Shown here in pieces: positions 22,624-36,315 of a stretch of DNA of 64,000 nt. The translations under genes were made by a program, and so were the position numbers. The DNA comes from Phoebastria nigripes (Eukaryota > Chordata > Aves > Procellariiformes > Diomedeidae). Numbering within the stretch: position 1 is the stretch's first letter; every line of letters starts with the position of its first letter. The DNA lies in the NCBI GenBank assembly GCA_035582835.1, contig JAYKAV010002919.1, positions 592,812 through 656,811 on the forward strand, in the 5' to 3' direction. Under the pieces are notes generated by a model. It saw only the letters and a list, made by a program, of their open reading frames with translations, ran no database searches and was not told where the DNA came from.

Positions 22624-25600
22624 TTAACCAAGGCATTGCACCACTATTGACTGAAACTGCTCTTCCCAACACGACCAAGCAGACTGGGAATGGGTATATG
22701 TTATAATTACATGATTCTATTTCATGCTGAGCCAGTGTGAAAGATCTCTGCTCTAAGAGGATGAAGAGCCAACCAGGACATATCTGAGTACTTCCAAGAA
22801 CAGGTACGGCTAAAAGCGGGATTTCTTATCCATTCCTCACCATTGCAAATACACCCTCCAAGCCAGCCCCCGTGGTCTGCTGAGTGCTCAGCTGTGTGTT
22901 ACGATGGCAAAGCTGGCTTGAGTGATCCCTCTACTCTCTGTAGCTCTTCCTCTCACTCCCACTCTCCTTTTCTGCCACGGGAGGTACGGGCTGCCTCAGC
23001 TGGATGATTCAGCTATTCATGTGGCCTCCCACTAACGGGGTCTGTGAAGCAACCTGGGTATGTAAAACCAACAAGCCAACACTGCTATGGAGCTGCTGGG
23101 TTGCCTGCAGCAAGCAGCACCTGAATGGCCCAACAGGCCACGGGGGGNTTTAAAGCACAGCACTCCCAGACTCCTGAACCACACATGAAAAAGAGGAAAG
23201 TGTCCCCAGAAACAGGCTCACGCAGTCCTTCTACAGGCTTAGCATGAAACAAAATACTTGCTGTGGCTACAAGTGCTGCTGTAGCCTGCCTTCCTTCCTT
23301 ATATTAACAGCAAGGGACATGTTTGAACCTGGTGGTGGGCTCCATCTACAAAATAAATTGCTCTCTAGACTTAGCAGAGGAAGTTGGAGAGCAGGCAGTC
23401 ACCCAGATAGTAATAAAGTTTCCATGACCTTCTTCTGTTGGATGGTAAATCCCAGCAGCAAGTACCCCTCAATTTTAGTCCAGCAGGATTTACTGAAGCT
23501 GGGAGACTAAGCAAACTTCCGAGGGTCCGTAAATGTTCCAGAGGATTTTCCCTGCAGGAAAAGTGTTAGCTTAGGTGTCCCTGCTAAATTCTGTGTATAA
23601 AGCTTTATTAGCAATACAGCCAGACAGATCATTAGAACCAAACATTTGTGCTCAAAAGAGTTCAGTCTTTATAAATATCATTCAAAAAGCCTTTGGGCCC
23701 TTTAAAATTCCATATGCTCTCCTACCATTAAAGGGCTGCATCTCCCTGGAGGCAGCATAGCAAGGACTAAAAATTGATCTTACTCCTTAAAGCCTTTGAC
23801 ACCAAACTTTGCTGTCCCAGAAGGTTATTTGGGGTATCTCATACGAAATTCATTCTCGCCCAGCTTGGGGATGGAGGAGACTGCTTTGAACAATAACAAT
23901 ACTAGTATGGACTGATACAGTAGTGCATTTTCAATCATTATTTAACCCTTGCCATCCTTCTGTGAAGCTCTGCAGATAAGGGACTAGACACTACTAAATA
24001 ACTGCCAAATCCCCAGGTGAGCAGCGGTTCTTTAACAGCATACAACAATAAATACAGGTTTTCAGGTTGGGATGTGAGGCAGGATACAACGGCTGTTTGG
24101 AACAGCAGAAGAAAAGAGTGCAACTGGCCATTGACATTTGGTGAGGGCACAGAGTTAGATTTAATACCTCTAATGACAGCAAGTACTTCTGGCATCATGT
24201 GCTCTCCTCCACTTCTTCTCCAGAAAGGCGGAACAGTTCTCTGCTGTCCTTATGCATGTGCATCTTCCTGTACGATTAGTCTAGGAGGGCCTGGAGCAGG
24301 AGTGTGGGTATTGGTAGGCTCCCCACAGGGAGCGCAGCCCCCTCAGAGCAGCCAACCTCTTCCTGCAGAGGTGTTGACCAAAAGGGAAGTCCTGTGGCCC
24401 AACTCCATAGAGCTCCTACCATCTGGAAAGCGCACGGTGCAGCAAATATAAGTAACCATCAATTCTGGGCTTTCAGCAAGCACATCCATGATAAGCAGAA
24501 CTAACAAAGGCTCATTTTCCACTTGTCTGACTCCCAATCTTTCTCCACCCCCTTTTCCCCATGTGAATCTCTGATGTTTAATAAAAGGTGAGCTGCTTGG
24601 CCTCCTCACTCAGCATGGTGCTAACAGGGGCTCTCCCATTCATTCCCCTGCCACCTGTTTTCCCCAAACTTGTAAGAACATATCCCTCTTTGAGATCTTC
24701 ACCCTTTTGCTAAATTTGGTTGAAATTGGCCAGCGAATTCAAAAGCTATTAGACACACACATACACCCCAGAGGCAGTGTGATCATACAAGACTCATTTC
24801 CTTAGGATATTAGGCAAAAATGCCTAGTTGAAAGCTTTTTGATGTTTGGTGCACCTTTTTCCATTTCCTGGTTCTGCGTGAAATGCCAGGGAGAACCAAA
24901 GACATCACAAGTAAAAGCCCATCCCCAGAAGACTGTTATTAGCCTTGTTTCTAGAGCAACTCTTGGATGTATATCAAAACAGAACCTCCTCCCCCTCTGG
25001 GGTTTGCTCACCCTATGCAGATCTGTGGGTGGCATCTCTTGATGATCGTTCTCCGCAGGTCCTGCTAGCAACGCTGCTGACGCTGGGCTGCATATTTTTA
25101 GCTCACTGTTCGAGTCAGAACATTAATGCTATTGCTCATATCACTCATTGACTCTTACGTGAGCCTGGTCATTAGGAGGAACGTTCCACTGGTTTAGAAA
25201 TAATGTTACTCCAGATAGACAAATCAATTTAGAAACAGCCACTCTCAGCCTTTGATATATCAGGGGCTTTAACTGATTCAGACAGTCTAAGTTATTAAGA
25301 GGAAATGATGGAAACTAAAACCGTCTTTATGAAGATTTAGCATCATTTGTATAAATACTAGCAGGACTCTGTTGCTCTGGTCATTCTGTTGCTAACTGCA
25401 GGTGAAATGCAGCCACAGTGGCACTGGCACATCAGGCAAGATGGAAAGAGAAACGAAAACCAAACGGACTAATTAGCCAGATGGGGCCTTATTCTGGAAA
25501 TGAGCATGATGTGAANAGAAGTGCTGCTGCTGGTCCAGCATGACTCACTTCGGAGTTATCGTCCGTGCTAGAAGGGACCGCGTGAGAACCGTTATGGAGA

Positions 25601-25819
25601 GGTTATTTCAGACAACTTCCACTTGTGGTCAAGCTTTTAGACAGACAGACTTTGATGAAGGCTTTGATTCCTGCTGTCAGGCATGTTTTCAGATATTTAG
25701 CTCTAAGGTAGCTAAACTCTAAGCCTCTTCATAGCAGAATTATTTTAAGCGCTTAACCCCAGAGTCATGAACCAAATGCTGATCCAAAAACCATATCCTC
25801 AACTCATTTCACGTTCAGA
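22624..25819. other. Unassigned noncoding sequence
   Basis: No gene is supported. 23.57-23.76 kb is AT-rich with homeodomain-like TAATTA/ATTA motifs nearby but nothing decisive. The frame at 24017-24451 (144 codons) matches no family. Ns lie at 23148 and 25516. Confidence 0.5.
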
Positions 25820-25920
25820 TCCCTCCTTCTGGGAGATGCTGAACTATCTCAGTTCTCATTCTTTTCAATGGGAGTTGAGGCTGCTTAGCAGAATACAGGA
25901 TCAGACCTGTACAGTTGAAA
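25820..25920. repeat. Old amniote low-copy repeat fragment
   Basis: gagatgctgaactatctcag, then ttcttttcaatgggagttga, ggctgcttagca and aggatcagacc follow the pattern gggtgctgagca...cttcaatgggagttgagg.tgctcagcacc..caggatcaggcc, a dispersed palindromic repeat common in turtles and crocodilians. The origin of that family is uncertain to me. Confidence 0.45.
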
Positions 25921-28900
25921 ACTGCTACGGTACCTGAAGAACCAGCTTTAAAATGAGGAGCACAGAGCCTGGGTCTGAGCTGGGAGCTGAATCCATTGAG
26001 GGAGGCAGCAAATCCACNCTCCAGTTAATTATATTAAATAATACCTTCTAGTAGATACACAGATCGCTTTCTCTACCACTGCTGCCACCTCTGTGCCAAT
26101 TATGCTAACTATCGGTTTCCTTTCAAAGGCGGAAGCAAAAAATAACATTCAGTTGAAACTGCAGGAAGAAACTTAAGTGGGCAGAGGGTAATTATCTGAG
26201 CTGGAATCCAACCAAGGGACTGCAGTGAAGAACCCCTATTCTGGCTGTGAAGGATCACGGGAGCATTACACCCACAGCGGAGCGGGTCTGGAGCTCCACG
26301 TGCTGCCTGAGAAGGCAGCATCTCTTTCAGTGCAGTATTTTCAGAACAGTCTTTGTTTTCTCATTCTCTGTCTTCCTGAAGAGACAGAATTGTGTTCTTC
26401 AGATAACCACACCGCAAATGGAGAACTATTAAACCACAAAGATCTATTTTAAATTAACATTAGCGATCTAACTTAAACCCACAAAACCAAGGAAATGCTC
26501 CAAAGCTGCTCTCCCCACCATAACTCAGTGCACATTGCATATGAGATAAGAATGCTGCACTTTTTATTTGGTAAATTTAAAAACCACCTCTTGGGTGACC
26601 TCTCAGTATCTCTTGCAGCTGCAGCACAGACAGCCGAGGTGGGTGGATGCAACCACAAACCTGAAATTTCCCAGCTTTCATTTTTAATTCAGTTCCTTAA
26701 AGTTCTTGGAGGGAAGGGAAGGGATGGGCTTTGGGGTTGGGTGGTTTTTTTTTTTTTTTTGTTTTTTTTGCCAATTTAAACTTCTTTTTATTATGCTCAG
26801 TGCTATGTTTAGGCCTCTCTCCAAAGACTGTCTCCCAAAAATTAAGAGACAATTTTATTACTACGCAGAGGAACTTCAAAAAGGGATCTGATAGTGGGGG
26901 ACTTTTCAACCTTGCTTAATGAGATCTAATGACTGGAACTTGCAACTAGACATATTCGACCTTAAATTAAGATGTAATCTTCTAGCTGTGAGGGTAATGA
27001 CATACTGGAACAATTTCTCATGAAAGGTAGCCTCACTATTGCTCAGAAATGTTATACTGAAATCAGATATCATTCTAGAAAACAGTATCTAATTTGGGTC
27101 TGGGTGAAGGTCTAGAGGCTGGAAGCAGACGGAAGGGAAAGGGGATGAGATCAAGCTGGATGTTTATCTGGGGTTTAGGGCTGGGAAAGTCTGTATCACC
27201 CCATGTATCNCTGTCCTTCCCTGGCCCCGAGGAGAAGACGACTGCCCACGTTGCTCTCAGTGCTCTGCAACCCCATCCCATGCTCCCGCAGCTTCGGCAA
27301 GAGGCAGAAAGCAGCATTTCCTCTGATGGGAGGTTCAGGGAGAGGGGACTCCTTCCAGGAACGTCTAACCTGAGTGCCCCTTATTGCCTGGTTGTAACCG
27401 AAATCTCTTTAGACTCCCAAAGACAGAAGTCCTTTTGTGTCTCTCCTTTAGCTGTCCTGGCAATGCATCTGCTCTGCATTTGCAGGGAAGGCCTCCTCGG
27501 GTATTCCCAGTGAAACTGGTTTCCCTTGGAAGCATCAGGGACTGCGACAGGGCTCAGAGCTGAGATGGAACAGCTGGCCGGACCTGCGTCCTCCTACTCT
27601 TTCACTTCCTTGGGAGGTCTTCCATGCAAAGCTCCAGTGTGCAGCCCAAGCAGCTCAGCTGAGTGAGCATGCAGTCAGACATGCAGCCATTGCACAGAAG
27701 TGTTTCTTCTCCAGGATGGATAAAATCCTTTGTTCCCTTCCAGGAAACACCCTGCAGATCTGTCACTGGCCCAACGCACAGTGCAGGATTTGCCTGTGCG
27801 GTGCTTACAGGGATGGACACACAGTACAGCAGTCTGTGATGGAAGCTGTCATGTCAGAGAGGACCACGAGAAAGGCAGCAGGCTGGTGAGCAAGTGGGGA
27901 GCCACCACCCTCTCTGTTAATTTTGTTCCCCATCTCAGTCTTTCAGCGCATCCAAAATGAGACATTCTTTTTGCCAAATGCCTTTCTAGAACTCACCGTT
28001 CTCCATCCCTGGGCCTGAAGGCTAAGTTTGCTTTGGACAAAACATTTAAGAGCAGAGTCAACTCCTCAGAAGCAGTGGTACCGCAAGCATAGCCTGAAAC
28101 CATGTCCGCTGCTACAGAAATTAAGTATTTATGGTTTATTTTTAAAATATTTTCCACTGGAAGGTTACAAATTGTGGAGTTTTCTCTAGGTATTTCCATC
28201 TTTCCTCCCTTTACTCTGTTCCTTGGCTCATTTGGTTAGCAGCAGCAGCAGTCTGGTTAAGGGCAAAGCCGCTGCCTATGCTCTGAAAGGGAATGTTGGT
28301 GAGAGCTGGAGGGCCCCACCAGACTATTTCTTCATTTATCCAACCATGATTTCCTGTGGAAGGAAAAGACTGAAAAGCTTCTCAAGGTCACAAAGATCAC
28401 AAGAAGCCTGGACTCTGCCACGCACGCACGTCTGGTCCTCAAGGGAAGCAATTATCAGCCCTTCTCGCCAGGGAGGCCACACAGTGATTGACACATCCCA
28501 CCCGTATCCCATGCCCAGATGCGCAGTCCTGTTCACTCTGATCTGTACGTGCCCAGCAAGTCTGATACCTTCCTGCAGCACCGTATTCGCTTCACACGGG
28601 TAGAAGAAAAATGTGCATTTCCTGCACATAGCGTTAGGATTATTCAACGAACNTGGTAGCCATCAGCAACGCTGTTCAGCCAGCCTGAGCCTGCTCTTGA
28701 AGGCCACCAAGAGATCCAGCACCCTGCTGCTCAGGAAAGATACGGGGGTGAGTTTCCAGCACGGCACACAGACGGGCAACTTGCCCATACAGTTGATGAG
28801 ATCTTGAGCTGACCTCCATTTACTTCTCTGCATGAGCCCAGAGGACAGGTCCTTGGCACTGAAATGGGAATCCTGCTCTTGGGATACCCAGGGACTGAGT

Positions 28901-29910
28901 CAAGGATACCCAGAGGACTGTGCAGAGGGTGCTGACAAAACAACACTAATTTTGAAGCAGGACCCAGCGTGTTGGCTAAGGGCCAGCGGGAATGCTCGGA
29001 GAAGACAAAACCGCCCTTGCTGACTTCTCAGGGTACAGGAGCACTGGTTGGTAAACAGTCAGCAGTTACAAGTGCAAGGTGCCTGGGAGAGAAGAGCTGT
29101 GCTCCGCTCAAGCAGGGATGGAGCATCAGAAGACGTCTGCTCCTCCCAGGAGTGCCTGCTGGAAGCACCAATGATGACAGATTGTGTCAGTGCAAAAGCA
29201 TTCATCTTACTCTATCTCCTCCATATGCAAATGTCAACCAGATGTGGAGNAAGGTGCTGCACAGGCTGTCACTAACCACCTAATCTCACCCCCTGATAAC
29301 CAGGCAAGGGAGTAGGGAGGAACGGCAAAAAACCTGCTAGAGGCAGAGAACATATCGCACGTGCCCAGGGGGGCTCCACGTAGCCCCTGTGCAGCAGCAC
29401 TGACCCATGTCACTGCCACCCGACGTGCACACACCACACGGGCACGCAGGGCNAGCGATGGTCCTGATACACTAATCCACATGCTAATATATCTATATAC
29501 GTATGTTAGTGCCAGGAAGGATTCAAAATGGNAGGGGGTAAAAATGTCCCTGCTGATCAGAAACACGTTATTCTTTTTAATAGACCCTCAGGAATCGCAG
29601 CTTTTGTATTATCTAGCAGGGAACACGCTTTCTTATGGAGGTAATCGGTACACCAGAGTACACACATGCCATGTGTTGGACTCATTTTAGCGGTTACAGA
29701 AAAGAACTGCTGCATTAAACTACCTAAATGGCCCGGGCTCAGGTTACATGATCTCTCCAGGCTGCTTTCACATCCACCCACCCTCCCCCAGATCCTGGCC
29801 TCTTGCTTTTCCCTCCTGAATGGAGACGCTGCTTCTCCCTCCCCACACCTCCAGCCGGCTTTAGGATGCTGCACACCTTTCGAATATTTAAAATGCTAAC
29901 TTAGATTTCC
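25921..29910. other. Unassigned sequence with T-rich tract and several Ns
   Basis: A T-rich run (T16, G, T8) lies at 26745-26769. Single Ns fall at 26018, 27210, 28653, 29250, 29453, 29532 and, just beyond the block, 30158. Frames on both strands between 28.2 and 29.9 kb are shadows of GC-richer sequence. No gene, RNA or transposon was recognised. Confidence 0.5.
28882..28920. repeat. Two-copy direct repeat, period 22
   Basis: ggatacccagggactg at 28882-28897 recurs as ggatacccagaggactg at 28904-28920, a small local duplication. Confidence 0.7.
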
Positions 29911-29935
29911 TTTTTTTTTTTTTTTTTTTTTTTTT
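29911..29935 (-). repeat. T25 homopolymer
   Basis: Twenty-five uninterrupted T, read as a poly(A) tract on the minus strand. There is no AATAAA in the adjoining minus-strand sequence and no recognisable retroposon body to the right, so it may be a simple expansion. Confidence 0.95.
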
Positions 29936-32298
29936 CAGCTACCGCCATGCAAACTCTATTATTTTGGGTGGGTCTCCCGTCAGCAGGACTTCTGTAGGGG
30001 CAGAGCTAAACCACAGTGAGCACAAAAGGCAGGAAGGGATAAAAAACAAACAGGACAGTTTTAATCAACAGACTTAACATCTGAAAACATAATGGGATAG
30101 GGAAAGAAATGGTACCTGCTTCTGTGCTTCAGAGGGTATTTGTAGAGAAAAGAGACCNCGATGGTTTGTTTTGTCCTAGACAAATGCTGCAGCTTTTGCT
30201 CTCCTGTTTTTTAGGCTAAGGTTTGTCTCATACACCCTGCCCTCCTATAAGAGACCAGGGATGTCTGGACAACTGTCAGGATAACCATGATGGTGATTCA
30301 GTGCAGATGGAAAAGGGGTGACGGAGAGCTGGTGACTCCACCTGGGAAGACCTGGACCTCACCGCTCTGCCCCTTCCAGAAGTCCCTGCCCTGCAGAGGA
30401 GCTGCAGGACGTCAGTGTGGACACCAGCTGCCCTCCCGCAAATCCCCACAATTCAGCCCAAACCGCCCGTGTCTGGGGTTTGGACCAGTTCTTTCAGCCA
30501 ATATGCAAAGTGAGGGAAAAAAGCATAAGGCGGTGTTTTGTTTTTCCAATTTGTAACTATTAAATATATACAAAATATATAAAACACTTGGAATTCTCTG
30601 TGAAGGAAATTACCCTTACATGGATTTATGAAGTGTCTTAAATATGAAAGAATGCAAACCAGCAGCATAAAACCAACCAAGTGCAAAAACAAGGAAAAAG
30701 AAGAAAAAACTCTAGGGTGAATAATGAGAAAAGGAAACGGATTCAGGCCTATCCATACGACAACAGCCCAGCAACAACATCTCTGCCTTGAGATCTAGCA
30801 GTTAGTCAGAGCTCCTTCCACCACTCCTTGTTACCCCCTGTACCTGGGATTTCTTTTACAAAAAAATATGAAGACATTCTCCAAAACATTTATATTTAAG
30901 CACCGTTTCTACCAAAATAACAGAATCTGCTCCTATTCTGAAAGGCCTGAATTTGATTTTGTAGAAATTTGTGGAGAAGAGTCAAAATAACTAGTAAGTG
31001 TAGACAGCACATGTCACAAAGACCTGAAAATAAATGTCTGAAAGGTTTAACACAACCAGATCATTCCTGCAAAATTTTTCAGTCCTGGTGCTGCTCAAAC
31101 CAGTTCAGTTAGAGTTGGCTTGGAGGTGCTCAGAGGTGACACCTTTATATCTGCAGGTGGAGGAGGAGCATTGCTAGTGGCATTTTGCTGAGCCAGCTCC
31201 ACTGATTCCCATAATGCTGGTAGGTGACAAGCCCTTAATTACCACCACTTCTCACTTTCCTGGCTATTTTCACTGCTTTGCTGGATGTAGAAAGACTCTC
31301 ATAAATTTTGATGAACAAAAAAAGAAGTAGGAAAGTGAGGAATGATCACGGAGGCTTCACAAATCACACAAAGCCCCCAGCATATGAGGGCATGTCATCG
31401 TTTTACAAACTGCGTGCAATCCAGTTTAGAGCCTCTGATATTGTGAGAAAGGAAAGGGCCAGTTCAGGATCCTTCCTTAAAGGAAGAAAAAAGAAGAGCT
31501 GGAAGCAGGCAGGAATGTCTTCCAGTAACACATGCCTTTAGAAGGATCCGATAAATCTTGGCCTGGATTTATTTGAAAAGGAAAATTCACATAAAGACAC
31601 TCCCTTGATCAACATAGCTTGAGTGGCTTATCTTTAAATCAAACCCAAAAGCTCCAAGGCACACATCTTTGAAATCTGAGCTTTAATGGCATTAAGAGAC
31701 TCAGAGACCACCAGTTTCAGACTCAGATCCTGAAAAGCAGGACTTGAACCAAACTGGTTGATTGTATCCAGAACAGCATTTTTGTTTTCAACTTGGGGGA
31801 GGCTGGAGAGCGAAGGGTCAAGCAGGACTGAGATTTATTTACTGGCACTGAAAAGTAAACATCAGGCATTATACTGATAACAACCTGGCCCTGACAAAGG
31901 CCATTGGCAAGGCACATTCTTGAGGAGGAAGAGTTTTGGTTGCTATATTTCTGCTTTGCTAAGGGGATAGACAGTAAAGTAATTACATTCTTGAGAAGTA
32001 CAGACAAGGCTGGGAGAGAGCTGCCCTGTGTTTAAAGTGGCAGTAGATGCTAGCAGAGCAAGGAAGGTGGAAGGGTGGACAACGACTGCAGCTCAGCAGA
32101 GGCAGGATCCGGGCTCAGGTCTTTGCCAGCCCCTCTTTATTTCCCCACTTGATATAAACAGGACAACAACTCCACTCTCCAAAACCCACTAGAGAAAACA
32201 AATGACTCATTAGAGAGCTCAGTTAGCCTCGCCGCAGAGCTTCAGTGTGAGAGTTTTGTTCTCACCTGCATTTACACACAGTTACACTCTTCCATAGT
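29936..32298. other. Unassigned noncoding sequence
   Basis: No gene or repeat recognised. A segment near 30.38 kb (gtccctgccctgcagagg) faintly recalls an antisense L2 3' end but is too short to call. Confidence 0.5.
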
Positions 32299-32326
32299 AT
32301 CCATCCATCCATCCATCCATCCATCC
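32299..32326. repeat. (ATCC)7 microsatellite
   Basis: Seven perfect ATCC units. Tetranucleotide repeats of this size are often length-polymorphic. Confidence 0.95.
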
Positions 32327-34379
32327 CACTGGCACAAGTGGGAAAGAAGCTTACTCCAGAAAGGTATTTCAAGGAAAATCCTTTCTGGGTAGGCTTAGAG
32401 CAAAGAACTGGGAATGACGCTGCCAGGGAAAGAAAATACGATTGAAAATCCTTATGCTGGGAGGCTTGGGAAGAGCAGTACAGACCTCAGCAGTGGGTGC
32501 GTGTTCCTGGGGGCGCAGCCCTGTGGGAGGCAGCAGCAAGTGCTGGAAGCATATGAAAAACCTGCCTCCATTGCATAATGCAAGGCAGTCCCCAAAGCTT
32601 CATTGTTTTATAAGCCAGTTCCTGCTCCTTGCTCACGCGCTGTGTTTCCAGGCCTGAGCACAGAACTATCCCAACACAGCTTTAATACCGGGAAGCCACT
32701 GCAGCGGGCAGAGGTGTGCCCAGCCCCTGGCATCGGAGTGAGATGCAGGAGGAAGAGGAAGGTGTCTCAGAGGTGCAGAATGGGGCTGTTTCTGACACTC
32801 TCCACCTCCCAGCCTCCCCAGGAGTGCCTGGTGTTGGTGAAGCGAGGCAAGGCTCACACCGATGAGCCCTTCCTACCTCCCAGACAGGCAAGTGCTCCTG
32901 ACGCGGGAGGACGGCAGGATGTTGTAACTTCTGTGAGGCTCTGCTGACTCACTCTTCCCTCTCCAGCTCCCCTCTGGGATCTGGGCAGGGAGGATCCCCT
33001 CTGGGATCTGGGAATCCCACGCCATGTGGGTCCCGCTTGAGAAACATGCTGATGGGACGTTCTCTGTCTTGGAAGCAGCTGTGTTTGGGGCTTAACGTTT
33101 GTGGCCACACCTTCAAGCCACCCATGTTGGTAGATCTGTGCAACCTGTTAGCCAGGGTATTGAGGCATATCAGCATCCCAGGATGGGTGCAATGCTCCAT
33201 CATCTTCCTCATCCTAACATGGATAACCCAGAGTTGCCCCATTCGCATTTGATAGTTGGCTTTTTCTACCCTGTGAATCCATCCTCTCAGCAAAGATCTC
33301 CTGCCCTAGACTAAAATGCAAGACGGGTCCTGTGTTTGACTCATTTCTAAATTAGCTTCGTCCACAGTAGAGACCAGCCGGTACTCTGGAGACAGGGAAC
33401 AGCTTCACCTCTTTTAGATGACTATAAAGCAGGATGGGAAGGAGAGCCCTAGTGTTAAAGAGGCTAAATGGGGCACTGAGCAGCTCAGAGGTGCTCTCTT
33501 TATGCTGACATTGCTATTCAGGATTCAAAACGTTTTCCTAGCACAGTAACCATTTATGAGAATTGGGTATAAAGGACTCCTGTGGTAGGCAGGCTGCTTC
33601 TATAGCATCTTTACACTCTGGATTTCATTTTTCCACTATATTTAATTTTGAATATTTCTTAGATGCATTTAACACTTCTTAAAGGACATTTAATTTAAAG
33701 AATATATAATATTTATTAAAGGAGAGTCTCTTGTTACTAAGTGTATCAAAAGTCAAAAGATTTCAGTAGCTTTCCGAATACCCTTGCTCAGACACAAAAC
33801 ATTCAGGACACCATGGATCTCATTTTCAAACAGGAGCATTAGGAGGATACCAAAGCGCTGCACCAGACCTGCCAGGAAGGATCCCAGCAGTAAGCAGGGT
33901 GAGTGTCCAAATGCACAAAATGGAAAGCTACAGAAAGCCCTCCTGCCTGAAAACTGAGTTTCTTGTTATAATACATGTGCTTTTCTCAGGTGCAGACGTA
34001 AATGGCCGGGGGGTAGGGACCTGCAGCCTTAGTCCTTATGAGGAAGGGCACAGCCACATGCGGAAGACTGAAAAATTACGATTTTCTTAAGTGTGCAGCT
34101 GTAGGGAAATTTCTTATATTCTCATCCCAGCCTGCTTCCCTTTACTTGTGGATTTAATTGTTTACATTAGTACAACTTCTGAACAAAAATACTAAGAAGT
34201 TTTAAATGCTTGCTTCTCCTAAAACTGGGTGATGGCTCACTGAATGCTCTTTGTTGTCACAATCTTTTTATCTGCTTCATATTTCTGATTTTCTTCATTT
34301 TAAGGAACTTCAATGTATAGCATGGTTTGATAAATTTACATCTCAAATTACTCTAAGAATAAGCACAATTTAATACTTT
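32327..34379. other. Unassigned sequence, GC-richer to about 33.1 kb
   Basis: Includes a 27-bp-period duplication (32969-33012). The frames on both strands at 32.6-33.3 kb are chance products of GC-rich sequence. From 33.6 kb it turns AT-rich. No gene is supported. Confidence 0.5.
32969..33012. repeat. Two-copy direct repeat, period 27
   Basis: The 17-mer cccctctgggatctggg is present exactly at 32969-32985 and 32996-33012, a recent-looking local tandem duplication of a 27-bp unit. Confidence 0.85.
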
Positions 34380-34680
34380 GTATATTATTTGCAGATTTTA
34401 TTAACATTTGATGACAATGTGTCTTGGCTGGGAGCCCAGAATGCACAATGCACCTGTCAAAAATGAAGAGGCCTTTATACCCATTGCTTTCCATGTGACA
34501 TCTACATTAATCATCACAATTTGCTTTTTTTTTTTTTCCACAAAGAAATACTGGGTTTGGACTCAGTGCCCTGATAGACCAAACTGCTGGCCATCTGAGC
34601 GGACTTTACTTTAATCTGCAAAATGAATTGGCCAGTATGTTAATGCAGTTTGCCACCCTTTTCGGATGAAAATGGAGGAG
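34380..34680. promoter_or_regulatory. Candidate conserved noncoding element
   Basis: The stretch lacks repeats and coding frames and carries dense developmental-type motifs. These include cacctgtcaa at 34451-34460 (an E-box overlapping a TGTCAA Meis/TALE-like site), attaatcatcac and repeated ttaat/atta. This is an impression from base composition and motif content only. A T13 tract (34525-34537) interrupts it. Conservation cannot be tested here. Confidence 0.2.
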
Positions 34681-36293
34681 AAGTTAGCTTGACAGGGCAA
34701 AACGCCTGGGAAAAGCAATAGAGTATTTGTGACAGTCACTTCTGCATGGAGAAGCAGCTCTCTTGGCTGCTGATCTCAATGGCTGCATTTCATCTCAATT
34801 CCACTTTTATATGTTTGGGGTGGGGGAGTCTGAAGGTTCAAAAATACCAGTTATTTGGTAAAGGGTAAAGTTCCTGCCTACAAACCAAAAGTACATCCCA
34901 GTTTTCCCAGTGATAGCAATCTGGGTTACCACAAAACTAGATTCAGCTAACACTGATAGACTAGATATGGCAAAAACATCTCGAAGAACTTTCTGCCAGA
35001 GCAGGTCTGTTCCCAAGAGCCCACTTTCTAGTACTTGCCTAGCATAGGTGCTGGGCTTTCTACCATTTTATTTGTGTTGGGCAACTCTGCAGAAGTCTAA
35101 ACCTGAAGAAAAGCCGTCACCAATGCAACAGTGCTATCACAAGTCCTAGACTGAGCCTGTGAAGTCAGGCAGAGGCACAGCCGGGATCCGCAGCACAGAG
35201 AGCTCATCCCGGCCAGTGTCTGCTAAGAAAGAAAAATATGTGCTGTCTCGTCGCGTACCATCTGAAAGACAGGTTGCCGTAGATGAAATATGGAAAGTAG
35301 CGGTAAGAAAAACCAGTGATATTTCAACATTTTTTGGCTACAGAGACCACACTGCAACATCCACCGATATGGAAACACCCCAAGGCACTTTTTTTTCCCC
35401 TGGGCTTCTCCAAAACAATAAAGACAGCGTTGACAGGTGACAGACCACAGTCTTCCATACTGAAAGATGAACGATGAAAATAATGATGTCAATCCATGCT
35501 GCATCTCCTTCAGAGCAACGAAGCTAAAGGAGCAAGAGCGCTTGCACAAAAGGCCGACACAAAACAGGGAGTCTCTCTGTTTAAACACACAATTGCCCTT
35601 TATGATTGTGTGTTTTGACGTTTCTTTTTGAACATTTACTATCGTTTTTTATTATTAAAAAATGCAAAGCTCATAGTTAGTCCTGTAAGCTGTCAACATA
35701 AAAGAAGCATTTCTACTTGCTTTAGCCAGCAGCATGTAGGAATTTAATGGAAAGCTCAATCTCAGCTTCTCTCTTTAACTTCATATTAGGTACCTGCACT
35801 GCTACAAAGGGTTCATGCTGCTGCCAGAGCAGAGTGGTGGATTTTTACCCTCACTTCACATGCCTGCAGATACTACCAGAAAAGGGACAGGCTCTGGTAA
35901 CAGAAAATCTCCGATCTGTCCTTCATTCACTTTCCTGTTCTCCCACAGGGAGGATCTGAACTTGCATGTATTCCCTGTAACACTGCTGGGGTAACAGGGA
36001 AGAGCGTTCCCTCCTTCCCTCTCCAAATCCGTAACTACCTCAGCTAATCTCCCTGTCTTTTAACATTTTAATATATTTCCACAAATTCCTCAGTGATTTT
36101 TTTAACCTTTCTGGACACTGCTGAACTACGTTTTGTAAAAATGTTTAAGGAAACCTCAGTTCTGTTTATATATATACATATAACAAAATACAGTAGGTAG
36201 CGCAAAATAAACTTTCCCATAATCCTTATAAATCTGTCTAGTTTCAGAAAATTGTTCTGCGTGGGAGAATGGTGAGGTCACTCTAAAGTCCTA
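34681..36293. other. Unassigned noncoding sequence
   Basis: Frames at 35159-35440 (+) and 35223-35588 (-) overlap each other and match nothing known. Confidence 0.5.
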
Positions 36294-36315
36294 ATTGCCA
36301 AACTCGTTTGGCAAT
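36294..36315. repeat. Perfect 10-bp palindrome with 2-bp spacer
   Basis: attgccaaac and gtttggcaat are exact reverse complements separated by tc. The half-sites contain GCCAA/TTGGC, the NF-I half-site words, but in GCCAA-N6-TTGGC order rather than the TTGGC-N5-GCCAA order of an NF-I dimer site. Confidence 0.85.

Noticed and set aside
30375..30410. Possible antisense L2 3' end (gtccctgccctgcagagg)
   Set aside because: Short match in GC-rich context without the rest of the 3' UTR pattern.
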